Source: Trebonia kvetii
GTDB taxonomy: Bacteria; Actinomycetota; Actinomycetes; Streptosporangiales; Streptosporangiaceae
Reading direction: 5' to 3'
Length of the DNA stretch: 64,000 nucleotides
Assembly (NCBI RefSeq): GCF_007827045.1
Contig: NZ_RPFW01000007.1
Location: 522,151 to 586,150, forward strand
Shown: piece by piece, positions 23,770 through 31,749 of the stretch
Position numbering within the stretch: position 1 is the stretch's first letter
Layout: each line of letters opens with the position of its first letter
The notes under the pieces: model-generated
What the model was told of the DNA's origin: nothing
Seen by the model: the letters and a program-made list of their open reading frames with translations, nothing else
The model's database searches: none
Position numbers and translations under genes: made by a program

Positions 23770-24783
23770 ATGCGCATCGACCGGTGGACGGCGGACGAGG
23801 GCGCGGCCATCCGCGGTTGCAAGGAAGCCTGGGACCGGGCGCAGGACATCGAGGACCCGGACGGGCCGCGGATGCCGGAGCGGATGCTCGCCGCCTGGTT
23901 CGGGCTGGGCTTCACCGGCGATCCCGCCCAGGCGTGGTTCGCACCCGGAGCGGAGCCTGGCAGCGTGCTCGGCTGGTACCGCCTCGAACTGACCGACCTG
24001 GAGAACACCGACCGGGCGATGCTGACTCTCGTGGTGCACCCCGCGCACCGGAGGCAAGGGCTCGGCGGGAGCCTGCTCAGGCACGCCGCGCGGCTGGCGG
24101 CGGCCGACGGGCGTTCCCTGCTGTGGGGCGAGACGCGGGACGGCTCGCCGGGAGAGGCGTTCGCCACCGCCGTGGGCGCGAAGCAGGGCATCGCCGCCGG
24201 GGTTCGCCGGCTCGACCTGCGCACGCTGCCCGCGGGAAAGACCGGCTCACTGCGCGGGTCGGCGGCCGCCGCGGCGGACGGCTACTCCCTGCTGCGCTGG
24301 ACCGGCGCGACCCCCGAGGAGTACCGCGCTCCGTTCGCGCGGGTGCTCAACGCGTTCAACGACGCGCCGCACGACGAGGGCGTCGAGGAGGAGAGCTGGG
24401 ACGCGGAACGCGTCCGCGAGCGCAACGACGCGCCGGTTCGGTCAATGGGGCTGCGCCGCTACACCATCGCCGCGCGGCACGACGCGAGCGGCGAGCTCGC
24501 CGCGATGTCCGAGCTCTCCGTCGACCCGGACGACCCGCAGTGGGGGCATCAGGGGCTGACGGCGGTGACCAGCCAGCATCGCGGCCACCGGCTCGGTCTG
24601 CTGGTCAAGACAGCGATGCTGGAGTGGCTGGCCGAGACCGAGCCGCAGGTCGAGCGGGTACAGACGGGGAACGCGCTGTCCAACACGCACATGATCGCCG
24701 TCAACCAGGCGATCGGCTTCGAGCTCGTCCTGCCCGCCTGGCACAACATCGAGCTGGAGACCGCCAGGGCCGCCGAGGCGTAA
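23770..24783 (+). CDS. Tandem-domain GNAT N-acetyltransferase, copy 2
   Basis: A 337-residue paralog of the preceding gene, aligned along its full length: LTLVVHPAHRRQGLGGSLLRH in the first domain (written in part as VVHPAHRRQGLGGSLLRH), FNDAPHDEG, and TAVTSQHRGHRLGLLVKTAM with VQTGNALSNTHMIAVNQAIG in the second. ATG 23770 is preferred over GTG 23734 by comparison with copy 1. The pair is a tandem gene duplication. It ends in repeat copy C, convergent with era. Confidence 0.85.
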   Translation: MRIDRWTADEGAAIRGCKEAWDRAQDIEDPDGPRMPERMLAAWFGLGFTGDPAQAWFAPGAEPGSVLGWYRLELTDLENTDRAMLTLVVHPAHRRQGLGGSLLRHAARLAAADGRSLLWGETRDGSPGEAFATAVGAKQGIAAGVRRLDLRTLPAGKTGSLRGSAAAAADGYSLLRWTGATPEEYRAPFARVLNAFNDAPHDEGVEEESWDAERVRERNDAPVRSMGLRRYTIAARHDASGELAAMSELSVDPDDPQWGHQGLTAVTSQHRGHRLGLLVKTAMLEWLAETEPQVERVQTGNALSNTHMIAVNQAIGFELVLPAWHNIELETARAAEA

Positions 24784-24808
24784 CACCGCGCGTCAGCCGA
24801 GGCGTACT

Positions 24809-24926
24809 CCCGCAGCTCTTGTCCGCGCAGCGGACATCGGGGGGTACGGGGGGTCGTCCCCCCCGGGAGACGCGATTAGCTCGGCGCCCGATACGATGGC
24901 GATTCTTGCCATCGGGCGCCGAGCTA
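24809..24926. repeat. Modular GC-rich repeat, copy C (P, G and H hairpins)
   Basis: Starts with CCCGCAGCTCTTG (24809-24821), shared with copy B. The P hairpin GTCCGC-GCA-GCGGAC lies at 24821-24835. The G hairpin GGGGGG (24848-24853), TCGT, CCCCCCC (24858-24864) follows ATCGGGGGGTAC. The H hairpin at 24877-24926 has arms TAGCTCGGCGCCCGAT and ATCGGGCGCCGAGCTA around CGATACGATGGCG. The right arm contains the era stop codon (24924-24926). It lies between convergent genes. Confidence 0.88.
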
Positions 24927-25907
24927 GTCATAAAAGCCGAGGCGGCGGAGGTATTTGGGGTTGCGCTGCCAGTCTTTGGCTATCCGGACGTGCAGGTCCA
25001 GGTAGACGCGGCTGCCGAGCAGGGCCTCGATCTGCTTGCGAGCCCTGGTGCCCACGTCCTTGAGCCGGGCGCCCTGGGTGCCGATCACGATGGCCTTCTG
25101 GCTCGAGCGCTCGACGTACAGCTCGGCGTGCACGTCGATGAGGTCGGGCTGGCCGTCGCGCGGTCCCATTTCCTCGACGAGCACCGCGATCGAGTGCGGC
25201 AGCTCGTCCCTGACACCCTCGAGCGCGGCCTCGCGGATCAGCTCGGCGACCATGATCTGCTCGGGCTCGTCGGTCAGCTCACCGTCCGGGTAGAGCGGCG
25301 GCCCCTCGGGCAGGTGACTGACAAGGACATCGGCGAGTACGTCGAGCTGGTACCCCCGCACGGCGGAGACCGGGACCACGTCCGCCCACTCCCCCAGCTC
25401 GCTGACCGCGAGCAGCTGCTCGGCGACCCGCTCCTGCGGAACCTCGTCGGTCTTGGTGACGATCGCGACGACTGGCGTGTTCTTGACCGCGGCCAGCTCC
25501 TTGGCCAGGTACTTGTCGCCGGGGCCGATCAGGTCGGGCGCGGGGACGCAGAACCCGATCAGGTCGACCTCGGTCAGCGTGGACCGCACCAGGGAGTCGA
25601 GCCGCTCGCCGAGCAGCGTGCGCGGCCGGTGCAGACCTGGGGTGTCCAGGATGACTAGCTGGGCGTCCGGGCGGTGCACGATGCCGCGGATCACCCGCCG
25701 GGTGGTCTGCGGGCGGTTGCTGGTAATCGCGACCTTGGCGCCGACGAGGGCGTTGGTCAGGGTGGACTTGCCGACGTTCGGGCGGCCTACCAGGCAGGCG
25801 AAACCAGACCGGAAGACCGGAGCCTGCGGATCGGAGGCGGTCCCGGCCCGGCTGGCGTTCGCCTTCGCCCGGCCCGCCTTCTTCTCGGTCACTCGCGGCT
25901 GGTTCAC
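24924..25907 (-). CDS. era: GTPase Era
   Basis: Essential GTPase that binds the 3' end of 16S rRNA and helps 30S maturation. The 327 residues show G1 GRPNVGKST (about 41-49), the switch segment NRPQTTRR, G3 DTPGLHRP, G4 TKTD (about 150), and a C-terminal KH domain with ELYVERSSQKAIVIGTQGAR and a final LHVRIAKDWQRNPKYLRRLG. An Ala/Lys-rich N-terminal extension of about 30 residues is typical of actinobacteria. Start is GTG 25907. Usually last in a ybeY-CBS-era cluster; here a NUDIX gene on the opposite strand separates it from the cdd-like gene. Confidence 0.97.
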   Translation of the reverse strand: MNQPRVTEKKAGRAKANASRAGTASDPQAPVFRSGFACLVGRPNVGKSTLTNALVGAKVAITSNRPQTTRRVIRGIVHRPDAQLVILDTPGLHRPRTLLGERLDSLVRSTLTEVDLIGFCVPAPDLIGPGDKYLAKELAAVKNTPVVAIVTKTDEVPQERVAEQLLAVSELGEWADVVPVSAVRGYQLDVLADVLVSHLPEGPPLYPDGELTDEPEQIMVAELIREAALEGVRDELPHSIAVLVEEMGPRDGQPDLIDVHAELYVERSSQKAIVIGTQGARLKDVGTRARKQIEALLGSRVYLDLHVRIAKDWQRNPKYLRRLGFYD

Positions 25908-25993
25908 CTGTCAATTGTCGGGCATCCGGGCTACCCGTTGGGTTGCCGGTCGCAGTCATCGAACGCCGACCGGGCTCGAGTAATGTCGGCTTT

Positions 25994-26491
25994 GTGAACG
26001 TAACTCCCATATGGCGGCCGACCGCGCGGATTCTGGTGGCCGATCCCCGGCAGCGGGTGCTGCTGTTCAGCGCGCGGGAGAGCGACGGGGAGCGCTGGTG
26101 GTTCACCCCGGGCGGCGGCGTCCATCCCGGCGAGACAGTGCGCGCCGCCGCGGTGCGCGAACTCTTCGAGGAGACCGGATTCGCCGCCACCGAGACCGCG
26201 CTCGGGCCGGTCGTGGCGACGTCGATGAGCCGGTGGCGCGCGGCCGAGGAAGGCAAGCTGTTCCTCGGCGTGCACTCGTTCTTCTTCCTGCGGGTGCCGG
26301 GCACTGCCATCGACACCGACGGGCAGCAGGACTTGGAACGCTCGATGATCACCGGGCACCGCTGGTGGACCGTCCGCGAGCTGCGGACGGCGACCGAACG
26401 GGTCGCGCCGAGCGGACTGGCCGGCCTGGTGGAGCGGCTGCTGCGCGGCGACATCCCGGCAAGCCCGGTGCGGCTGGCCAGGCGGCGCTAG
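25994..26491 (+). CDS. NUDIX hydrolase
   Basis: A 165-residue NUDIX-fold pyrophosphohydrolase. The Nudix box is intact at about 35-57: GGVHPGETVRAAAV followed by RELFEETGF, matching Gx5Ex7REUxEExGU. The substrate, a nucleoside diphosphate linked to another group, cannot be told. GTG 25994 begins VNVTPIWRPTARILV, just before the first strand. Its stop overlaps the stop of the convergent cdd-like gene by three bases. It breaks the otherwise minus-strand era cluster, suggesting insertion. Confidence 0.9.
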   Translation: MNVTPIWRPTARILVADPRQRVLLFSARESDGERWWFTPGGGVHPGETVRAAAVRELFEETGFAATETALGPVVATSMSRWRAAEEGKLFLGVHSFFFLRVPGTAIDTDGQQDLERSMITGHRWWTVRELRTATERVAPSGLAGLVERLLRGDIPASPVRLARRR

Positions 26492-26841
26492 GGGAGCAGC
26501 GTGCTCTTGAGCACGCCGTCGGTGCCCGCGTGGAAGATCGGGGCGCTCGGGCCGAGGTCGCGCACGGTGGCCAGGTCGCCAGGGTCCGGCTCCTTGTCGC
26601 TGACAAGCGCCGCCGCTTCCAGGGACTCCGCGCCGCTCGACACGGCCATGGCGACCGCGAGCCGCAGCGCCGACAGCCGCAGGGACGGCAGGGCAACCGC
26701 CGCCGCCGTGTAGGTGCGCCCGGTCTCGTCGCGGACCGCCGCGCCCTCGGACGCGGCGACCCGCGCCCGGGAGGACCGGGCCAGGGTAATGATCTTCTGA
26801 TCCTCCGGGTCAAGGATGTCCCCGGGAGCCACATCACTCAC
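26488..26841 (-). CDS. Cytidine deaminase-like protein lacking catalytic motifs
   Basis: A 117-residue protein at the position, between the CBS membrane protein and era, where actinobacteria carry a small protein often annotated as cytidine deaminase. The body fits the fold: ILDPEDQKIITLARSSRARV, then GRTYTAAAVALPSLRLSALR, where SALR replaces the catalytic CAE/HAE motif, and the PCxxC zinc motif is absent from the C-terminal half (ATVRDLGPSAPIFHAG). It therefore probably lacks deaminase activity. GTG 26841 is chosen as the start (VSDVAPGDIL). The conserved context hints at a role linked to Era or ribosome assembly. Confidence 0.75.
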   Translation of the reverse strand: MSDVAPGDILDPEDQKIITLARSSRARVAASEGAAVRDETGRTYTAAAVALPSLRLSALRLAVAMAVSSGAESLEAAALVSDKEPDPGDLATVRDLGPSAPIFHAGTDGVLKSTLLP

Positions 26842-26954
26842 GCGGATGAGTCTAGGCCGAGGGCGGCGGCCGCGAGGAGGGACCGGCACGCTGGAAGAGG
26901 CACGGGGGGTGGGAGAGTAAGCCGCAACCGTTCGGGATGATGGGGTTTTTGGAG

Positions 26955-28175
26955 TTAGTCCTGGTCTCGCTGCGCTTCTTCGACCCGTTCGATCAGCACC
27001 GTGCCCAGCTTGTTGCGGCGGCCCGCGACGTTCTCCGCGGTCAGGTGCAGGCCGGCGACCGTCGCCTCCGAGCCCGCGATGGGCACCCGGCCCAGCTGGT
27101 GGGCGAGCAGGCCGCCGACCGTCTCCACGTCTTCCGCGACGATGCTGACGCCGAAGGCCTCCTCCAGGTCGGTGACCGGGAGCCGGGCGGTGACGCGGGC
27201 CGTGCCGGGCGCCAGCCACTCCACCGGGGGCTGCTCCGTGTCGTACTCGTCGGCGATTTCGCCGACGATCTCCTCGAGGATGTCCTCGATCGTGACGAGG
27301 CCGGCCGTGCCGCCGTACTCGTCGATGACGATCGCCACGTGAATCCGCATCAGCTGCATCTGGCGGAGCAGCTCGTCGACCGGCTTGGAGTCGGGGACAT
27401 ACGTCGCCGGGCGCATCACCTTCTCCACGCGGTCGGTCTCCTCGGCCTCCTGGTGCTGCATGATCCAGGCGACTATGTCCTTCAGGTAGGCCATCCCCAC
27501 CACGTCGTCGGTGGACTCGCCGGTCACCGGGATGCGGGAGAACCCGCTGCGCAGCGCCAGCGACAGCGCCTGGTTGAGCGTCTTGTCGCGCTCGAGGAAC
27601 ACCATGTCGGTGCGCGGCACCATGACCTCGCGGACGATCGTGTCGCCGAGCTCAACCACGGAGCGGACCATCTCCCGCTCGCCGGGCTCGATCTCGTCCT
27701 GCGACTCGATGTAGTCGACCAGGTCCTCCACCCCGGGACGGCCGCTCAGCTCCGGGTCCGCGCCCGGACCGCCGAACGGCAGCGCGCCGGTCACCCGGTC
27801 GAGCAGCCGCGACGCCGGGCCGAGCGCGGCGTGCAGCGGGCGCAGCAGTCTTCGGGCCGTAGCGGCGACCCGTTCCGCGCGCTGCCGCTCCATGGCGCGC
27901 GGCCCCACGCCGATCAGCACATAGCGCGCGACAAGCAGCACGCCGACCGCCGGCAGGAACACCTGCCAGCCGCCGCCGAGCCAGTGCGCGAAGGCAAGCG
28001 TGACGAGAACCGCGCCGGATATCTCGGCGCACACCCTGATCAGCGTCAGCAGGCTGCCGTAACGGTCAAGCCCGTCCGAGTCGGTCCTTGCCAGGGCCGA
28101 CTGCGCACCCGCACACCAGCCGGCCGCGATGATCAGCAGGGTCGCGGCGAGCAGTAGCCATCCGGCGGCAGGCAT
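26955..28175 (-). CDS. CNNM/HlyC-CorC family membrane protein with CBS domains
   Basis: A 406-residue membrane protein. The N-terminal DUF21/CNNM-like region has hydrophobic segments at about 5-22, 50-66 and 72-90. A tandem CBS pair follows (MVPRTDMVFLERDKTLNQAL, then FSRIPVTGESTDDVVGMAYL and MRPATYVPDSKPVDELLRQM), then VIDEYGGTAGLVTIEDILEE and a C-terminal CorC/HlyC domain. The family is linked to magnesium or cobalt export; CBS domains may bind adenine nucleotides. It starts 2 bases after the ybeY stop, so the genes form an operon. Often called hemolysin, a label with little functional support. Confidence 0.9.
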   Translation of the reverse strand: MPAAGWLLLAATLLIIAAGWCAGAQSALARTDSDGLDRYGSLLTLIRVCAEISGAVLVTLAFAHWLGGGWQVFLPAVGVLLVARYVLIGVGPRAMERQRAERVAATARRLLRPLHAALGPASRLLDRVTGALPFGGPGADPELSGRPGVEDLVDYIESQDEIEPGEREMVRSVVELGDTIVREVMVPRTDMVFLERDKTLNQALSLALRSGFSRIPVTGESTDDVVGMAYLKDIVAWIMQHQEAEETDRVEKVMRPATYVPDSKPVDELLRQMQLMRIHVAIVIDEYGGTAGLVTIEDILEEIVGEIADEYDTEQPPVEWLAPGTARVTARLPVTDLEEAFGVSIVAEDVETVGGLLAHQLGRVPIAGSEATVAGLHLTAENVAGRRNKLGTVLIERVEEAQRDQD

Positions 28176-28177
28176 GA

Positions 28178-28705
28178 TCAGGCCTGCCCTTCCCGCCCTT
28201 CGCTCGTGGCAGGCGGCCCGCCGGCCAGCTGTTCTCGCCAGTCGCGAAGCAGTTCGTTCTGCAGGCCGAACATCTCGGCTTCCTCTTCCGGGTCAGCGTG
28301 GTCATAGCCAAGCAGGTGCAGCACGCCGTGCACGGTGAGCAGCTCGAGTTCGGCCTGCGTGGAGTGCCCGTGCTGTTTCGCCTGGGCGGCCGCCACCTGC
28401 GGGCAGAGCACCACGTCGCCGAGCAGGACCGGCTCGCTCTCGTCTTCGTCGCGGCCCCTGGTGCGGTTGGGCCCGGCGATCGCGTGCGGCCGGAGCTCGT
28501 CCATCGGGAACGACAGCACGTCCGTCGGCCCCGGCTCCTCCATCCACTTCTCGTGGAGGTTGGTCATGTGGTCCTCGTCGACGAGCAGCATCGAGAGGTC
28601 CGCGAGCGGATGGGTCTCCATCTGGTCGATCACGTACTGCGCGAGTTCGCGCAGCGCGTCCTCCTCGACCGCGACCCCCGACTCGTTGTTGATGTCGACG
28701 CTCAC
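28178..28705 (-). CDS. ybeY: Endoribonuclease YbeY
   Basis: Single-strand endoribonuclease for 16S rRNA 3' processing and ribosome quality control. The metal-binding signature HGVLHLLGYDHADPEE is complete (His126, His130, His136), preceded by PTDVLSFPMDE and GDVVLCPQVAAAQA. At 175 residues it is slightly long because of an Arg/Asp-rich insert (NRTRGRDEDESEP) and an Ala/Gly-rich tail. The start is GTG 28705. It is in an operon-like series phoH-ybeY-CBS protein. Confidence 0.96.
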   Translation of the reverse strand: MSVDINNESGVAVEEDALRELAQYVIDQMETHPLADLSMLLVDEDHMTNLHEKWMEEPGPTDVLSFPMDELRPHAIAGPNRTRGRDEDESEPVLLGDVVLCPQVAAAQAKQHGHSTQAELELLTVHGVLHLLGYDHADPEEEAEMFGLQNELLRDWREQLAGGPPATSEGREGQA

Positions 28706-28790
28706 CTTGGTGTCCCCGTCTTATGCTCGTTTTCCTTGTTGCCGGCGTCTTGCCTGCCGGTGTCTTGCTCGCTTGTCTTGCGTGACGGCG

Positions 28791-29867
28791 TCAGTGCGCG
28801 CCGCGGCGGCCCTGACGGCCGTGGTCACGGTCCCGCTCGCCGCGGTCCCGGTCCTGCGGGCGCTCGCGGCTCACCCGCTTGGCGCTCGCGTCGTAACGTT
28901 CGTAGGCGTCGACGATCTTCCCGACCAGCTTGTGCCGCACGACGTCGGCGCTCGTCAGGCGGGAGAAGTGAATGTCGGGAATGTCGTCGAGGATGTCCTG
29001 CACGATCCGCAGGCCGCTGATCTGCCCGTCGGGCAGGTCGACCTGGGTGACGTCGCCGGTCACCACGATCTTCGACCCGAAGCCGAGGCGGGTGAGGAAC
29101 ATCTTCATCTGCTCGGCAGTGGTGTTCTGCGCCTCGTCGAGGATGATGAACGAGTCGTTGAGGCTGCGGCCTCGCATGAAGGCGAGCGGTGCGATCTCGA
29201 TCGTGCCCGCGGCGGTCAGCTTCGGAATCGACTCCGGGTCGACCATGTCGTGCAGGGCGTCGTACAAGGGCCGGAGATACGGGTCGATCTTCTCGTACAG
29301 CGTGCCGGGAAGGAAGCCAAGGCGCTCGCCGGCCTCGACGGCCGGGCGGGTCAGGATGATCCGGTTGACCTCCTTCGCCTGCAGCGCCTTCACCGCCTTG
29401 GCCATCGCGAGGTAGGTCTTGCCGGTGCCCGCCGGGCCGATGCCGAAGACGATGGTGTGCTTGTCGATGGCGTCGGCGTAGTGCTTCTGGTTGAGGGTCT
29501 TCGGGCGGATCGTGCGGCCGCGGACGGAGAGGATGCCCTGGGTCAGCACATCGGCGGGACGGGTGCCCGGCTCGCCGTTCCCGCCCTTGAGCATTGCCAC
29601 CGTGCGCTCGACCGCGTCCGGCGAAAGCTCGGCGCCCTTGCGCTGCAATTCGAGCAGTTCGCTGAAGAGCCTGCCGACGAGCTCGGTTTCCGCGGGAGAA
29701 CCAGAGACGGTGATTTCGTTACCGCGGACGTGCACATCGGCGGACAACTCCCGCTCGATGACATGGAGCAGCTCGTCCCTGGTCCCGAGCAGGCCCACCA
29801 TGGAATGGCCGTCCGGAATAACGATGCGGATCGTGGAACCTGGACTGTCACTGCGAGTATCTGTCAA
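28791..29867 (-). CDS. phoH: PhoH-like ATPase
   Basis: A 358-residue cytosolic P-loop ATPase of the PhoH family, thought to act in RNA metabolism with YbeY. Walker A is GIGPAGTGKTYLAMA (about 146-160), Walker B is SFIILDEAQNTTAEQM, and GDVTQVDLP follows. The N-terminal KH-like part spans about 12-90. A basic, Asp/Arg-rich tail (RPQDRDRGERDRDHGRQG) is likely to be disordered. The proposed start is TTG 29867, with no better in-frame codon nearby, so the N-terminus is uncertain. Placed upstream of ybeY as in most bacteria. Confidence 0.95.
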   Translation of the reverse strand: MTDTRSDSPGSTIRIVIPDGHSMVGLLGTRDELLHVIERELSADVHVRGNEITVSGSPAETELVGRLFSELLELQRKGAELSPDAVERTVAMLKGGNGEPGTRPADVLTQGILSVRGRTIRPKTLNQKHYADAIDKHTIVFGIGPAGTGKTYLAMAKAVKALQAKEVNRIILTRPAVEAGERLGFLPGTLYEKIDPYLRPLYDALHDMVDPESIPKLTAAGTIEIAPLAFMRGRSLNDSFIILDEAQNTTAEQMKMFLTRLGFGSKIVVTGDVTQVDLPDGQISGLRIVQDILDDIPDIHFSRLTSADVVRHKLVGKIVDAYERYDASAKRVSRERPQDRDRGERDRDHGRQGRRGAH

Positions 29868-29962
29868 TTCACTGCTCTCATAAGCCTGGCCTCGGGCGGT
29901 GTGTGGAGCGGCCGAGGGTGCCGGTCACGGCCGCTTGCGGGTGCCACGGCCCGCTCTGCCGG

Positions 29963-30307
29963 TCAGCCGGGCGGCCAGGCCATCGGACGGCCACCGAGCA
30001 CGTGCGCGTGCACGTGCTCAACAGTCTGCCCGGCATCCTGGCCGGTGTTGAAGACGACCCGGTAGCCGGTCGCGTCGATGCCCTCGGCGACCGCGATGTC
30101 GCGCGCCGTGCTGACGAGCTCGTCGAGCTGGCCGTCACCCGCGGCGGCGAGGGCCGCCACGTTGGGGAAATGATCCCTGGGGACCACCAAGACGTGCGTC
30201 GGCGCCTGAGGGTTGATGTCACGGAAGGCGAGAATCCGCTTCCCGTCAAGCACTACCGTGGCCGGGATCTGTCCGGCAGCGATTCCGCAGAACAAGCAGT
30301 CAGGCAC
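29963..30307 (-). CDS. HIT-domain nucleotide hydrolase
   Basis: A 114-residue histidine-triad protein: CLFCGIAAGQIPATVV at the N-terminus, FRDINPQAPTHVLVVPRDH in the middle, and the triad VEHVHAHVLGGRPM with His98, His100 and His102. Proteins of this type (Hint branch) hydrolyse AMP-linked lysine or other phosphoramidates. GTG 30307 is the start. The gene precedes phoH by 95 bases, as in many actinomycetes. Confidence 0.95.
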   Translation of the reverse strand: MPDCLFCGIAAGQIPATVVLDGKRILAFRDINPQAPTHVLVVPRDHFPNVAALAAAGDGQLDELVSTARDIAVAEGIDATGYRVVFNTGQDAGQTVEHVHAHVLGGRPMAWPPG

Positions 30308-30716
30308 ACCTCGATCATAGTAGGCACCGCTCGCGTGCGTGCCGGACGACTCAGCAGCGGACAGGCTCAGGCTTCACTCTGCGTGATGGCACTGGACAGC
30401 AGGGCCGCCACATGCGTATATAGACTCACGTCGACTTCAGGTTCGCGCTGAAAACAAAATATTCACCCACCTGTAACTTTCTACTCGCCGGTAGCTGTTA
30501 CTCGTGGTTTCCCTGGGGCGGATTCGATCCTTATAAGTGCTGCCTGCTCCCAGCGGGACGGATATTCTTGTCTTTCCGCAATCCTCCGGCGGTTACTGGG
30601 GTGGAGTTACCGAATGTGGGTTGGGCAGTGCAGAATCGTGGTGCAACGAGGCAATTGGTTGCGTTCCGTGATTGAGAATCGGCGCGGGCGTGACCGGTGA
30701 GCCCGTGGGTGGCGGC
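30308..30716. other. Intergenic region upstream of the third sigma factor
   Basis: A 409-base gap between the HIT gene (minus) and the sigma factor (plus). An AT-rich core, about 30420-30560, includes CTGTAACTTTCTACTCG and CGGTAGCTGTTACTCG, a loose pair of similar segments, and CCTTATAAGTG. Promoters for both directions are expected here. An in-frame extension of the sigma gene is open back to TTG 30672. I see no other gene. Confidence 0.5.
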
Positions 30717-31724
30717 ATGGCCGGCCAGGCGGTGGATCACCTCCTGGGCGGTGCTGATACGGCCCGCCTCCCCGCGGTGGTCGGGTTTCTAAGCGCGCCG
30801 ATCGATGACGCGATCGGCGAACAGGACGAGGGCACGATTGACGAGTCCTCGGTGGGCGGCTGCCCGAACGGCGAGCCCGGCGATGCCGCGGCGCCGTCCG
30901 GGCTTTCGGCGTCCAGCGGAACCGTCGCCAACAGCGCCGTCGCCGCGAACGGGGCGAGCATCGTCACCGGCGCCGTGTACCTCGGCGCCGCCGTGCCTGC
31001 TGACACCGTCGCCGCCGTGCCCGTGGACACTGTCACTGTCCCGGCGCTGGACGACGTCGCGGTCGCGCCGGAGAAGGACGACGGAAACCTCAGTGTGGCA
31101 GGTGAACCTTCGGATGCCGTAACGCGTCGTACTGACGTGACGGAAACACTCGCGGCGAATGCGCTGCTGCCAGAGGTGGTGCTTGCCCCCGAGGCGTTCA
31201 CCGCTCAGGCGCGCTCGGCATCCGCTGTCTGGGACGCCGCCGAGGTCGTCACCGAGATCTACAACGGCCACTACAACCAGCTGGTCCGGCTCGCAGTGCT
31301 GCTAGTCCACGACGTGCAGACGGCCGAGGAAGTGGTGCAGGACGCGTTCGAGGCGATGCACCTCGCGTGGCGGCGGCTGCGCGACTCGGAGAAGGCGCTG
31401 TCCTACCTCCGGCAGACAGTGGTCAACCGGTCGCGCTCGGTGCTGCGGCACCGCAAGGTCGTGGACATGCACGCGCCAAAGCCGGCCCCGGACGAGCCGA
31501 GCGCCGAGCACGCCGCCATGGCGCTGCTAGAGCGCTCCGCGGTGGCCGAGGCGCTGCGCTCGCTCCCGCTCCGGCAGCGGGAGGCCATTGTGCTGCGGTA
31601 CTACGCGGACTTCTCCGAGGCGGACATCGCCGCGGCGATGGGGATCAGCCGGGGAGCCGTCAAGAGCCACACGGCGCGGGCGATGGCGGCGCTCAAGTCA
31701 ATCCTCGAGCGGGAGACGTCATGA
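30717..31724 (+). CDS. ECF sigma factor with a long unstructured N-terminal extension
   Basis: About 335 residues from ATG 30717 (TTG 30672 also possible). The sigma core is confined to the last 165 residues: region 2 reads EIYNGHYNQLVRLAVLLVHD then AEEVVQDAFEAMHLAWRRLR, region 4 reads LPLRQREAIVLRYYADFS and AAAMGISRGAVKSHTARAMA. The preceding 170 residues are rich in Ala, Val, Asp and Pro with no recognisable fold, which is unusual for ECF factors. The true start may be internal, but coding character continues upstream. It is followed by a membrane protein gene after 25 bases, giving a third sigma/partner pair in this window. Confidence 0.85.
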   Translation: MAGQAVDHLLGGADTARLPAVVGFLSAPIDDAIGEQDEGTIDESSVGGCPNGEPGDAAAPSGLSASSGTVANSAVAANGASIVTGAVYLGAAVPADTVAAVPVDTVTVPALDDVAVAPEKDDGNLSVAGEPSDAVTRRTDVTETLAANALLPEVVLAPEAFTAQARSASAVWDAAEVVTEIYNGHYNQLVRLAVLLVHDVQTAEEVVQDAFEAMHLAWRRLRDSEKALSYLRQTVVNRSRSVLRHRKVVDMHAPKPAPDEPSAEHAAMALLERSAVAEALRSLPLRQREAIVLRYYADFSEADIAAAMGISRGAVKSHTARAMAALKSILERETS

Positions 31725-31749
31725 CGCGGCCCGCGGGCCTGGTGAGGGC

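Noticed and set aside
30523..30535. GATTCGATCC resembling a tRNA T-loop
   Set aside because: No acceptor, D or anticodon stems can be folded around it. I found no tRNA or rRNA gene in the window, including near the integrase.
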